From NCBI GenBank assembly GCA_030867875.1, contig JAOWCC010000019.1, positions 80,752,861-80,816,860 on the forward strand: DNA of 64,000 nucleotides, given 5' to 3'. Positions 34,982 through 46,040 of the stretch are shown here, in pieces. Under the pieces are notes generated by a model that worked only from the letters and a program-made list of their open reading frames with translations, searched no databases and was not told where the DNA came from. Source of the DNA: Actinernus sp. WN-2022. Taxonomy: Eukaryota > Cnidaria > Anthozoa > Actiniaria > Actinernidae. Position 1 is the first letter of the stretch. Every line of letters starts with the position of its first letter. The position numbers and the translations under genes were made by a program.

Positions 34982-35456
34982 ATAATAATAATAATAATAA
35001 TAACCTTTATTTAAGTGTCTAGCTAAAATAGCAGTTTAACAACCACTAAATGGGGACACTATTCAATAAATAAATATAATACTAATAACTATAAACTACC
35101 GGTCTAAAATCTATGTTGGCTATTTACAATAGTATAAGTAAAAATATATATATATATATATATATATGTGGATGATTGTATATATATATATTACGCTCAC
35201 TGCTCATGCAGTTTGAGCACTCTTATGGATTGGGTGGAGAGTCTCGCTGAGACGTTCACTATTAGCACTGTGCTATGCTCGCTGCTCGCAGTTTGAGCAC
35301 TCTGGTGACTTCACAATGCAATCCTACAATGTGTATCCGTACATCCTGTGTCCAAAGTGCAGAGTTGCCATAAAGCCATTATGGTGATAGCCGAGATGGC
35401 GCATTGTATCATGATTCCATGTTTGTTCAACCTAGCGAATTGGACAGATGTGGATG

Positions 35457-35503
<47 letters not shown>

Positions 35504-35551
35504 CGAATCATATAAAATTATTTACAATAGATACAAATTAAGTAGGGACAC

Positions 35552-37680
35552 TTAAGTATTACATAGAATACAGGTGGCACATTTGCTATCTGTAAGCCTT
35601 GAGGCAAGGTCCACTCTACGTATGTTATTCTTAAAAGCAGATAAAGTAGATAACTCCCTAATGTGTCTAGGTACAGTGGCCCATATTTTGGGTCCCATAT
35701 ATCTGAGTGAGTGTTTACCAAAAGTTACAGTGTTAAATCTAGGTAAAATGTAGTCATTATTGCGTAAATTATAGTTAGTATTGGGACGTTGGAAAAGGCT
35801 ACAGATATAGTTAGGGGATATGTTGCTTTTAACCTTATACATGATAATGGCTATGTCCTGTAATCTTCTATTCTGTAAAGTACATAGCCTAGCCATGTCT
35901 AATAATTTACCATAGCTTGACATCTTGTCACAGTAGACAGCCCTAAGTGCTCTCTCCTGAATACGTTCTAACTTTCTAACATCACTTGCCCGGCAGAAGT
36001 GCCAAACAAGGTGACAGTAGGTTAAATACGGAAGAATAGCAGCTTTGAATAGTTGCAGCTTAGTATCTGTAGGTATCAGATTCCTAAGCCTTATAAGAAC
36101 TCCTACACGCTGGCTACTCTTCTTACATATATTGCTTATGTGTTCATTAAATCGAAGATTTTGTCAATTGACACCCCAAGAAGTTTTAAGCAGTTAGTAG
36201 ATTTAACTTCATAATCATCAATTTTAATACTTTCCATGGGGTCATTTTTATTTCCGAGTGTCATACTATAGTATTTGTCAAAGTTCCCCTTTAAGAAGTT
36301 GGATGTGTACCATCTGGAGGCTGATTCAGCACTAGCTGTCAAATTATCGTGCACATCAGTAATATAATAGTATTGCCTGCAGCATAGAACTGGTGATCAT
36401 CTGCATACATGTTGAGGCTTGGGTTGACATTATAAGTCAGGTCATTTTGAAAAATGTTCCATATCAAGGGTCCAAATGCAGATCCTTGAGGACACCCTCT
36501 TGACACCTTCCCCCAATCACTCACTACAGATCCCAGCTTCACCCTGTTGTAACGGTCAGTGAAGTATGAGTCCAGCAGTCTTAGGCTGTTCTCCTCGACA
36601 CCGTAAGCCTTAAATTTGGCAAGTATGAGTGGATGGTACAGGGAATCAAAAGCTTTGCTCATGTCAGTAGAAAGGACACCAACAACTTTATGTTCATCTA
36701 GAGCCATCTTCCAATTTTCAGTCAAAGCCAGTAGAGCTGTTTCACAACTGTGATTCTTCCTGTAGGCTGTTAGTTTGTCACAGAGTTTGTCATTGAAACC
36801 ATACCCTAACTGTTTACTTAGTATCTGCTCAAAGATTTTGTTTATAGTAACCTGGACAGTTATGGGCCTAAAGTTCTCTTTCTCGTGAGGGTCCTCCTTC
36901 TTGAACACTGGTGTCCATTCTCCTTTTTTCCACGTTGCAGGCCATTCACCAAGTGTTATACATGAATTATATAGTGTGGTTAGAGGCCTTGACAGTTCTC
37001 TTGCTCCAAGCTTAAAAGCCTTGGGAGGGATACCATCCCAACCTGTACTCTTTTTAGGATTTAGACTTTGTAGTGCAGTTTCCACCTCAAGCCCCCTCAA
37101 ATTCTGAAATTGGAAGCTGTCAAGTCCAACCAGATTCCCCATAATGCTCTGGACACTTGTATGTGTGACAAAAGTACTATCAGTGATGCCATCAGTGTCA
37201 CCAATACCATCAGCAATAGTGGTGAAGTACTTACACAGGTGATAAGAGATCTTACTTTGATCATGACATATTGCCCCATCAATATTTAGGCTGAGCTCAT
37301 TTGTTGTGTCCTTCCTCTTAGCACTCAGGAAAGGCATAAATGTTTTATAGAACTGACCAGGCTTGCACTTCAGTTTAGTAGATTGCTCTTTCCAGTATTC
37401 CCTTATCGCCTTTCTCCTAAGTCTAGTGGCCTCATTCCTTGCTTTACGCTTAACTTCCCAGTTCTCCCTGGTTTGTTCTTTCAGGTATTTCTTTGCAGCT
37501 CTCCTCTTAGCTCTAATAGCATATTTCCATTCCTTATTCATATAAGGGACATCTTGGGACCTGACTCGCATTTTCTTTTCCGGGAGATGTTCGTCAACAA
37601 TACTAGATAGCAATGTTTCCAAGAAGCTGGTACGTCTTATCATCAACTGTATCAAAAATTTCACCCACATGCCAGGGAGC
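35552..37680 (-). pseudogene. LINE-C reverse transcriptase part, two frameshifts
   Basis: 36339-37680 (frame extends to 37742) gives FRPITVQVTINKIFEQ, STDMSKAFDSL, SRGCPQGSAFGP and MYADDHQFYAAG. A shift near 36345 moves to SASRWYTSNFLKGNFDKY and LKLLGVSID. A second shift near 36165 moves to LRFNEHISNICKK, AAILPYLTYCHLVWHFC and ERIQERALRAVYCDKMSS. The last frame runs to a stop at 35552 with GPKIWATVPRHIREL, the usual LINE C-terminus. Catalytic residues are intact but no full protein can be made. Confidence 0.88.
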
Positions 37681-39114
37681 CTGAATAAGATCCTCCTTGT
37701 ACTTTTCAACATCAAAGTTTTTTGAAGATCTAAATTTGACAATCTTGCCTTTCTGGGGTTTCACCTTCTCCTTCAAGAACCCATATACAAGTGCATGGTC
37801 ACTGATCTCTGGGTTATATACCCCACAGTCAGAAAACAGTTCCGGTTGGTTGGTGAGGATAACATCAATCAGGCTCTGTGTAGTAAGAGCTCCTTGCATT
37901 TGTATCCGTGTAGGTGAAGTTATCAAACAGTCGAATCCCTGTTCCACTTCAAGGTCTAGCAATAGCTTGCCCTCAGTGCTTTCAGGTTTGAGCCTATTCA
38001 GATTCAAATCACCAGTCATTATTACAGTCGGGTACTGCAGTCCAGCCCAGTTGGAGATATGGCTCAGTTCTTCTTCCAACAGTAATTGGTAACTTCCAGT
38101 GATTTTCTTGGGTGGTCTGTAGATAGCCAGGACTATTGCATTCCTAGATTTAAGGCCAATCTCTAGGGCCAGGGGCTCGATTGTTTTATACCTCCTGTCA
38201 ATGGTAATCCTCTTTGATTGTATCTTAGATGAGACAAACATGAGAACACCACCTCCTCCCTTTTTTCTGTCATTCCGGTGCAGATAGTAACCTGGTATAA
38301 GAAACTGAGAATCTGGGTAAGAGCCATCTATTTTAGTCTCACTCACAGCCATAATTTGCACCCTCGATTTAGTAATAATGTCCTTCAGTTCTTCAAACTT
38401 ATTTTGGATGCTATTTATATTTATATGACACAGTAGCAAGTCGTTGCCATTCTTCTGCCTAGCAGTTTGAAGTGGATCTTGTACCATGGATTGATTGAGC
38501 ATTGTTTCCTCATCCTGTCCAGGGTCAGTTTCTGCTACATTTACTTCTGGACTGTTCATGAACGACTCAAAAGTAGAATTACCTACATCATAAAACGGTA
38601 GTTCTTCCGATATATGTTTAGAAATACACATTGGGCAGGCCCATACTATATTTACAGACTGCTGCAGACGCTTGTATTCATCAGGCTTAACACCACCACA
38701 TTTAATGTGACACAAACTTGTGCACGATTCACAGCGTAATGCACGGTGATTACGAGCGATAGTTCTTGAGCATATGATGCATTTCTCTGGTCCTGGATTG
38801 GGGGAAATGTCTCCACTGACTACTAACCTAGTCAACTGAAAAGTTGACACTGAGTTCGGATATCGCTTAACCCTTGCTGCAAAGTAAGAGGTCGAAGGCT
38901 TGGATAATCCAATATGGCGGATACCAAAGTGGCGATTGATGTTGAAAGAGATCGCTAAATCCACGTCAAATGGAGCGAGAATTGCCAAGATTCCGAAGCT
39001 GTTGGATCCATTTGTATTTCTCCCAGCGAAATAAATACCAGGACTGAGTAAATGTATAAAAAGAGCGCTAAAAAAGTACAAACTTGCTGGAGCGATCGAA
39101 GTCATGACCGCCAT
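37603..39114 (-). pseudogene. LINE-C N-terminal part: 2A-like motif, PHD-like finger, endonuclease
   Basis: 503 codons from ATG at 39114. Residues 4-30 are hydrophobic, resembling a signal peptide. GDISPNPGP at 101-109 resembles a 2A ribosome-skipping site, but has Ser where the usual consensus has Glu. A PHD-like Cys4-His-Cys3 pattern follows (Cys112, 115, 128, 131, His136, Cys139, 160, 163). The apurinic-type endonuclease follows: HININS 230-235, SETK 258-261, GDLN 368-371, SDH 438-440. A frameshift at about 37635 ends the frame; the protein continues in another frame as FLETLLSSIVDEHLPEKK. Confidence 0.88.
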
Positions 39115-39135
39115 GATTCGTGCCCAGTCCCAGTC

Positions 39136-40563
39136 CTGATATTTTTACCGTGTGTATAAATAAAGTATATGTATGCATGTATGTATGTACACCTCCTAAA
39201 AACAAAAACCAGAACAAAGGCAATAACTGTTGTCATGGAAATTTAAACTGACCTTTAATACTGTGGGCTCGACTTATTTAGCTCGCCATTTTGCTGACAT
39301 TCAACGGACGACGCAGCAAAGTGTGTTCTAGGAAGAACTCAGAATTGAAGGCTTGTTGAAGCATGTTTCCCCCTGATAGAGTGCTGGAGGACATCATTAA
39401 GTCTAATGAAGGCTTAAATTAACACATTCTCGAAGAACTGAGCAAGTGCATGTTATTGTGATGGAGATTAGGAGCTTCATTTCTCACTTGTAGAATAGGT
39501 AAGGATTTCTTCAATCACAGTTTTAATTAGCGTGAGATCTGGAGCCACCTATATATCATAGTTTTTTTAGTATTGGACAACATTTGTTTGTCGATCATTC
39601 AAATATGATGCTATTAGGCCGAAATCTTCCTCCGGCCTGCTGCGCTAAAGGTCCACTATGTATTTTAACCTCGACGGCGAGATAAAACTAGCACTAGGTT
39701 TTCTAAAATTATCAAGCACAATCATTCTTAAAATCGAATACCGGCCCGTTAACGGCGAATAAAAGTGGAACAAAGAAAGGAGCAAGAGATGAGAGTTACC
39801 GGTACGTGAAACATGGAATTCATAACTGTGATGAAATAGCGAAAACTAAAACGTGTTACATATTTTCCTTGGCAGGCAGGCCCTAGTACTCAGTCCCCAG
39901 AGGCTCATGCCTTGGGCGCAAAGGTAGAACCTTCACCCTTCCCAGTTCTGGGAGCATCCTCGTAATTGCATATATTAAATCACGAAAAAAAGATTTTTAT
40001 GCTTTTGCTGACCGTATAATGTGTTGGGCTTGGCTACAGTTCTATATACAGCTATTTCAGAAGACGTCGATAAAACAATTATGGCAACAAGACAGAACGG
40101 GATTATGTTGTAATCAATCACTAAACTAATATGGAGGTCGAAGCTTAATAGGCCACGTGGTAACTATGACGTCAACTGAATACACTTAATTATGATCTAA
40201 GCAAAATCAACAACTGGTTCACGGCTAATAAACTAAATCTAATACTGTGAAAAGCGAGTTTATGATTATTGCTAATGCTCAAAATGCTATACCAGTTATT
40301 ACAATTGGAGGCACACAACTTAATAATGAACCAGGAGTATATTAGACAGGAGTGTTCCTGCATGTGCCCTTGTGGTGGTCCCTGACACAGTAGATGGTGT
40401 GTCTATTTATAGTCGCAAAGTTCTGGTATGCGATTACGTTGTCTTTTGTTCTCTTGCGCTTTAGTATTTTTTAGCAGTTTGAACTGTGTTAATTACAATT
40501 TTTCAGTGCATCCTGATTGGTGAAAAGTGATGGCCTTTGTTTCTTCTCGCGGGAAATTATATG
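39136..40563. repeat. Duplicated block copy 2, right part
   Basis: Matches 6787-8236. Includes the LINE-A tail (AATAAA near 39162 and a GTAT tail), non-coding DNA and LINE-D fragment 40163-40330. From 40331 a TIR element interrupts LINE-D. Confidence 0.85.
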
Positions 40564-40652
40564 CTAAAAATAACTCTACCGTCTACAGTGTTGTGTGACA
40601 ATATAATGTGGGAAGAGGAACACTCCTCTGTATTATACTCCTGCATGCTCGA
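40331..40652. mobile_element. TIR element inside LINE-D
   Basis: Left end contains CAGGAGTATATTAGACAGGA; right end is complementary to CAGGAGTATAATACAGAGGA. LINE-D reads into it at 40330 and out of it at about 40655. The left part recurs in block 1 (about 8003-8236), where repeat R cuts it off. Exact ends and duplication not resolved. Confidence 0.65.
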
Positions 40653-40654
40653 GC

Positions 40655-41040
40655 ACAATATATTTAGATATGGAAATTGATGACAAACTTTCTTGGTGTA
40701 ATCATGTTGATAAAATCTGTAAAAAAGTGTCATCAAGCATAGGTGTGATAAAGAGAATGAGGCCGTATGTCATGTTGAAACGCTAAATGTCATTTACAAA
40801 TCTCTCGTCCAATGTCACTTCGACTACTGCAGCTCTGTGTGGAATAATATCGGATTAACTTTAGCAAATAAACTACAGCTAAAACTACAAAATAGAGCTG
40901 CGAGGGTATAATAACAAAATTTTCTTTAGTTATGACATACGATCCCATAGTCTTCTTCAGCAACTTGGACGGGATGATCCGACAAACCAGTAGAAGAAAT
41001 AAACATATGGCAGTTATGATGTATAAAATTCATCACGGTT
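40655..41040 (+). pseudogene. LINE-D fragment, thumb region
   Basis: Reads MEIDDKLSWCNHVDKICKK, IGVIKRMRPYV, CHFDYCSSVWNNIG and KLQNRAARV with frame changes, then MMYKIHHG up to an insertion. It continues at 41461-41479 and 52725. Confidence 0.8.
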
Positions 41041-41460
41041 AGTAGTAGGAGAGGCATGGAATTAGCCCCCTTTTTAGGGCGTACGCCCTATCTTTAGGGC
41101 GTATGCATTAATTCGGAATCCTAATTTTAGGGCGCTCTCATTAATTCGGGTATGTTTGGGCAATAATAAAGGAAAATAATAAAGACAGTTTAGAGCCTAT
41201 CACGAGTAGTTTGTTCTTACTATTTACGCTACAAAGGGTTTAGATATTGCGAGATATTTATTACTTTTTTCATTCAACTTCGAATGTATTCAGGGCCGAT
41301 CGCTCCTGGTTTTAGAGACGACCCCAAATAATAGGCTTTGCCCAAACATACCCGAATTAATGAGCGCGCCCTAAAATTAGGATTCCGAATTAATGCATAC
41401 GCCCTAAAGATAGGGCGTACGCCCTAGAAAGGGGGCTAATTCCATGCCTCTCTTACTACT
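41041..41460. mobile_element. Long-TIR foldback element with ACGGTT duplication
   Basis: Arms of about 110 bp starting AGTAGTAGGAGAGGCATGGA and containing GGGCGTACGCCCTA palindromes. ACGGTT flanks both sides (41035-41040, 41461-41466). Removing it rejoins the LINE-D frame (KIHHGLCPDY). 420 bp, non-coding. Confidence 0.85.
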
Positions 41461-42109
41461 ACGGTTTATGTCCTGACTACCCTTACCAACATGCCTGATA
41501 TGGGCCATATATGGCCCTTGTATGGGTTTTGTATGGGCCCATTCAAGTTCCATATATGGGTATGTGATGGGTTGTGCATGGGATTTGTATGGGCCATATG
41601 ATTCCCATATATGGGTTACATGCTGTCTAAATGGCAATATTTTCAAACCCATATATGGTCCATATCTGGTCCATACATTGCCCATATAAAAGTATATGGG
41701 AAAAGTATGGATTTGTCTAAAATCCAGATAGTTCCCATATATGGCCATATGGTTTTCATATATGGGGAGTATATGGGTAAGATTAATTATTTATAATATT
41801 TAGGGATGGGTAATACATGGGTTGTAAATGGGAATACTATGGGTAGCATATGGGATAAGCGTGGGAGTGATATGGTGAATATATGGGAGAAGCCATTGTC
41901 CCAGACTTTTTCCATATAAAAACCACACTTGCCATACGTTTCCCATACAGAATCCATGTTTCCCATATAAATGCCATATGAAACCTGTACCATTTACATA
42001 GTATACCCATACAATTTCCATTATATTCCCATTCCTTGCAAATTTACCCATATCATTAACATATCTTACCCATACCTTTGCCATGACACCCATGCCTTTA
42101 CCATACACC

Positions 42110-42610
42110 ACCCATGTTATTACCATATATCCTCCAAACAATGCCCATGTCATTACCATACACTTCTCATACCCACATCTGATTACCATTCATTATCCAT
42201 ACAGTACCCATGTCATTACCATACAGTACCCATGTCATTGCCATACAGTACCCATGTCATTGCCATACAGTACCCATGTCATTACCATACAGTATCCATG
42301 TCATTGCCATACAGTACCCATGTCATTGCCATACAGTACCCATGTCATTGCCATACACTACCCATGTCATTACCATACAGTATCCATGTCATTACCATAC
42401 ACTACCCATGTCATTACCAATATTACACTACCCATGTCATTGCCATACACTTCCCATGTCATTGCCATACACTTCCCATGTCATTGCCATACACTTCCCA
42501 GGTCATTGCCATACACTTCCCATGTCATTACCATACAATTCCCATGTCATTACCATACAGTTCCCATACCCACATCATTACCATACAGTTCCCATACCCA
42601 CATCATTACC
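42110..42610 (+). repeat. 22-bp minisatellite, giant copy 2
   Basis: About 20 units of the same 22-mer as at 18881, but with a different variant order (CAGTACCC dominates the first half). Open in all plus frames for the same arithmetic reason. Confidence 0.9.
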
Positions 42611-42745
42611 ATACATTATCCATACAATACCCATGTCATGATGCAGTAACATACAAAAATGTACCCATGATATCCATAAATTGTTTTGATTCCCACCCCC
42701 AGTATACTCTAGCAGCTGTGCAATGTACCTAATCCTTTGCTGTAC

Positions 42746-44311
42746 AAGTACATGCAGTTGCAATGTCTTAATTCATATAAATATTAGAACTCTCAACCAT
42801 AATTCAGTTAACAATGTCTTTATTTTCATTGATGCCATGGTATAAATACATACATGTACATGTAGATGTCTAACATGTATTACACAGCAGAAAATTATTA
42901 TAAATTTACGAGTGCATCAAACTACTTATATATTTAAAGTTTGTGACATACATGTACAGTACGTTTTATATTTTCAACAGCAAATTTTCAAAGTACTGTT
43001 GTTCTAAACACTGTTACAATCTTGTACCTGAAGCATTATTTTCGTTGGTATTTAATACACTGCATGTGCCATTTTCTGTGATTATAAGCATGCAGGCAGT
43101 TACTTTAAAATGTGTTTAATGTATGAATCAAGCCGCTTGTACTAGATAATAAGTTATTATGACTTATTAATATTGATTTGAAGAAGATCTAACATGTCTA
43201 TAATTGTATATAATTCGAATCTACTGTATGTTGGAAAGAACCATATACATGTAGCTTTATTATGCTTAAATTAACAGACTTGATTATCTTGCATGCTTTC
43301 TATGATAAGTGTGATAATGTAGTTGACTCAGGGCTAATTCCCTCACTAACTTCATATACATGTATCTGCAGCCATTATAGTTCGCGCGCGTCACCAGGAA
43401 ATTCTCTCAAATTCTGATTGGATATTGATCAAATGAGGGCAGGCACTATTATACAAATATAGTGTGTCAATCAAGGAACCTTTATAGTGCATCTGTTGAG
43501 GAACTATCGGCTATTAGTGTATACACGTAACACACCAGTGAATAGTGCTCTTTGCACGCTCTGATTGGCTAATCAAACAGTGAATAAGATTTCATATTCA
43601 GCTCCGAGCGAAGCAGTGATCACCTTACAGAAGTTTTTGTCCAATTGACTGAAAATAATAACTATTTGGTGCTGACTATTCACTAATGTGTGGTATATAC
43701 TTATTACTAAAACAAGTGGCTCACTTTGGTGAATAATTGTTTTAAAAATAGTTTCCCATGGAAATTTCATGTTCTGAAACCAACTATAAGTCTGAGGACG
43801 CAGTTCAAGGGCTTATAAAATTATGCTAGTTTTAAGAACATCAAATTTCCAAGGTAAATTTGGATAATAGTTCGGAGACAGACACACTATTTGTCATTAT
43901 TGTTCATTACAAAATTCTCTTCCGCCCTCAGGGTGCTACAATCTGTTATTATTAATAGTTCACCACAACATTTTGGTGCACACTCATTGTCTAAAACCGA
44001 TCACTAGAAGTGATAGTTGTCGTCCATGGATGCAAACTATAAGGCGTTATAGTTCACCAGAAAATTTTGGCATGCACTCACTATAAGCTAAAAGTGATCA
44101 TGTGACCTCATACTTATCATCCGTGGATGCGAACTATCAGTGCCCGCTGAGAGCGTAAGACGATTTTGTGATGAACAATAACGACAAACAGACTGGGTTT
44201 GTCTTGGAACTATCGGCTGATAGTTTCCTTTGGAAATGTGATGTTCTTAAAACTAGCATATAAGCCCTCAACAATTTTGTGATGAACAATAACGACAAAT
44301 AGTGCCTCAGC
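42746..44311. other. Interior of giant copy 2, first part; no gene seen
   Basis: Matches 24807-27064 without the 25078-25747 segment. Contains the inverted repeat corresponding to 26530-27062. Confidence 0.7.
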
Positions 44312-44315
44312 TTAA

Positions 44316-46036
44316 GGTTATCGTATAGCTTCAGAGCCGAATTTTTCAAAAAAATATTTTTTCACGTAAAAACAAAGTTTAGAGTGTTAAGTATCCAACG
44401 GAAAAAAAAGTGGTTGATTTTTTTTTTATCTAGACGGAGAAATATCAAAAAGAAACATTTTACCGAAGATTGCGTTACATATTTTGATTGACAGCTCATA
44501 CACCACATCAATCGTCATGAGCATTCAACCGTAGCTAAGCGCGGGAGTAGTTGTTTACTGTTCAGTTCGGAGTTCGCTCTGTGGCTTGTTGTCAGCGTTG
44601 TATCGAATCGTTTCTCACATAAATATGTCATCGTAAATTTGAAGCGTATTCGCTAAAATTATCCGTAGATGTCTTCTTCAAAACAAGTGTCGTGTCTGGT
44701 CCTTGGAGTTCAAGAAAGAGGAACAAATCAAAGAAATGTTCGAAATTATATATTCTTATTACCAGTGGCTAAACTATTTTGGGGGTTTCTCAGTGTAAGC
44801 ATGTCCTGAAATTGTTAAAGCAAAAGTGCACTTGAAAACACTTGAAAACATCGCTAAATTCGCCATTAAGTTCAGGTGTATTTAGACTCGTTCTATTAAT
44901 GATTTGGGATTTAAAATGGTTAGGGTTTTTTCAAATTTTGGGGTTAGGTTTTAGAAGGTTTGTATGAAAATTCGACAAAATGAATGATTAATATGCTTAC
45001 ACTGAGAAAGCGCCACTATTTTGTTGTACATTTATAGGCCACTTGATTCCTCTTAAGTAATTCTACAACAACATGCCCAATCTCTGACATTTTCCGGAGC
45101 ATATATTCACGAGCTGATTCTTCGGCTAATTTATCTGTCCTCGTGCTTTTCTTTCGTCTTCCGCGTCCGTTTGGTCTACTTTCATTGTGCTTTGGTTTTG
45201 CCTTCTTCTTGTCTTTAGCTGGTTTATCCTTTGCCGTTTCAATTGCCTTATTCTGGCGTTTGACCGGTTTATTCTTGGTTTTGCCCATAATGAAGAGTGA
45301 TTGAAAACGCGAAACTCAACTGAGCGCGAAGACCTTTGATTGTGTTGCTTTCATGCTGCTGGTGGGAAGCCAGTTTTGACTGTGACATTTCCCAGTCACT
45401 GGTTGAACATCATTGGCTGCTTTTTATAGAAGGTGTTTGATTGCTCTGAAAGAGGCGGGGCACCAGAATCAGTCTCGCCAGCCCGCTAAAACTTTTCAGA
45501 GCGTTTTCTTGACTTTCTATTTTCGTTCTAAACATAGTTTGAAAAAAGCTCCAACTCGACGCGAATTTGTGCGAATTTCTTCAAATTTTCACAGATTGTT
45601 CGCAATTATATCAGCTAAAAAACTGTGTCGGCGATTTTTTTAATTTTCAAAAGAGAGGCGCTGAGAGCGATTCTCACAACTATACTTGGATTGTGCGTTA
45701 GCAGTTTCACGAAGACCAAAATATCTTCAGAACGGCTTCGAATTTCCACAATCGCCGACACAATTTCGTAAACAAGGACTGTGGGAGTCCAGAAAAGCAA
45801 ACCGATCTTAAATTCATTAAATTGCCGTGGAGTTGGAGCTTTTGGAAACCAACTCGCTTGTTCGGAAAAGACGTTTATTTAAAAATTGCACTTTTATCAA
45901 AATTACAAACCTTAGGTATATCGTTGTAGCCAATTTTATAAGCTTTAAAATGAGGTATAATTTATCTAAATACGACGAATATTCGAGACGCTACTTAATT
46001 TTATCCGGAACAGTACCCTGAAGGTATACGATAACC
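44316..46036. mobile_element. 1.7-kb TIR element with TTAA duplication, only in giant copy 2
   Basis: Ends GGTTATCGTATAGCTTCAG and the inverse of GGTTATCGTATACCTTCAG (one mismatch in 19). TTAA flanks both sides (44312-44315, 46037-46040), and the empty site with one TTAA is at 27065-27068 in copy 1. TTAA is the piggyBac signature, though these ends are not typical for it and a TA duplication inside TTAA is equally consistent. Contains one small lysine-rich frame. Confidence 0.85.
45016..45288 (-). CDS. Small lysine-rich protein in the TTAA element (unrecognised)
   Basis: 90 codons from ATG at 45288. The first half is very rich in Lys (MGKTKNKPVKRQNKA start; GRGRRKKSTR about residue 42). The second half, with REYMLRKMSE and GHVVVELLKRNQ, could form an amphipathic helix. 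I recognise no family. It could be a host-derived exon carried by the element, a DNA-binding accessory protein, or chance. Confidence 0.35.
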   Translation of the reverse strand: MGKTKNKPVKRQNKAIETAKDKPAKDKKKAKPKHNESRPNGRGRRKKSTRTDKLAEESAREYMLRKMSEIGHVVVELLKRNQVAYKCTTK

Positions 46037-46040
46037 TTAA

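Larger units (their letters stand above)
34982..39135 (-). mobile_element. LINE-C, nearly full-length non-LTR retrotransposon
   Basis: Inserted into the duplicated block: GACGTA (34981) and CTGATATTTT (39136) are contiguous at 6786-6796 in block 1. The 3' end is a TTA-repeat tail (34982-35003 on the plus strand as ATA/AAT), preceded on the minus strand by AATAAA. One protein is spread over three frames by single-base shifts near 37635, 36345 and 36165. The 3' UTR holds a dinucleotide AT run and a ~280-bp segment bounded by two copies of GTGGATGATTGTATATATAT. Confidence 0.9.
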
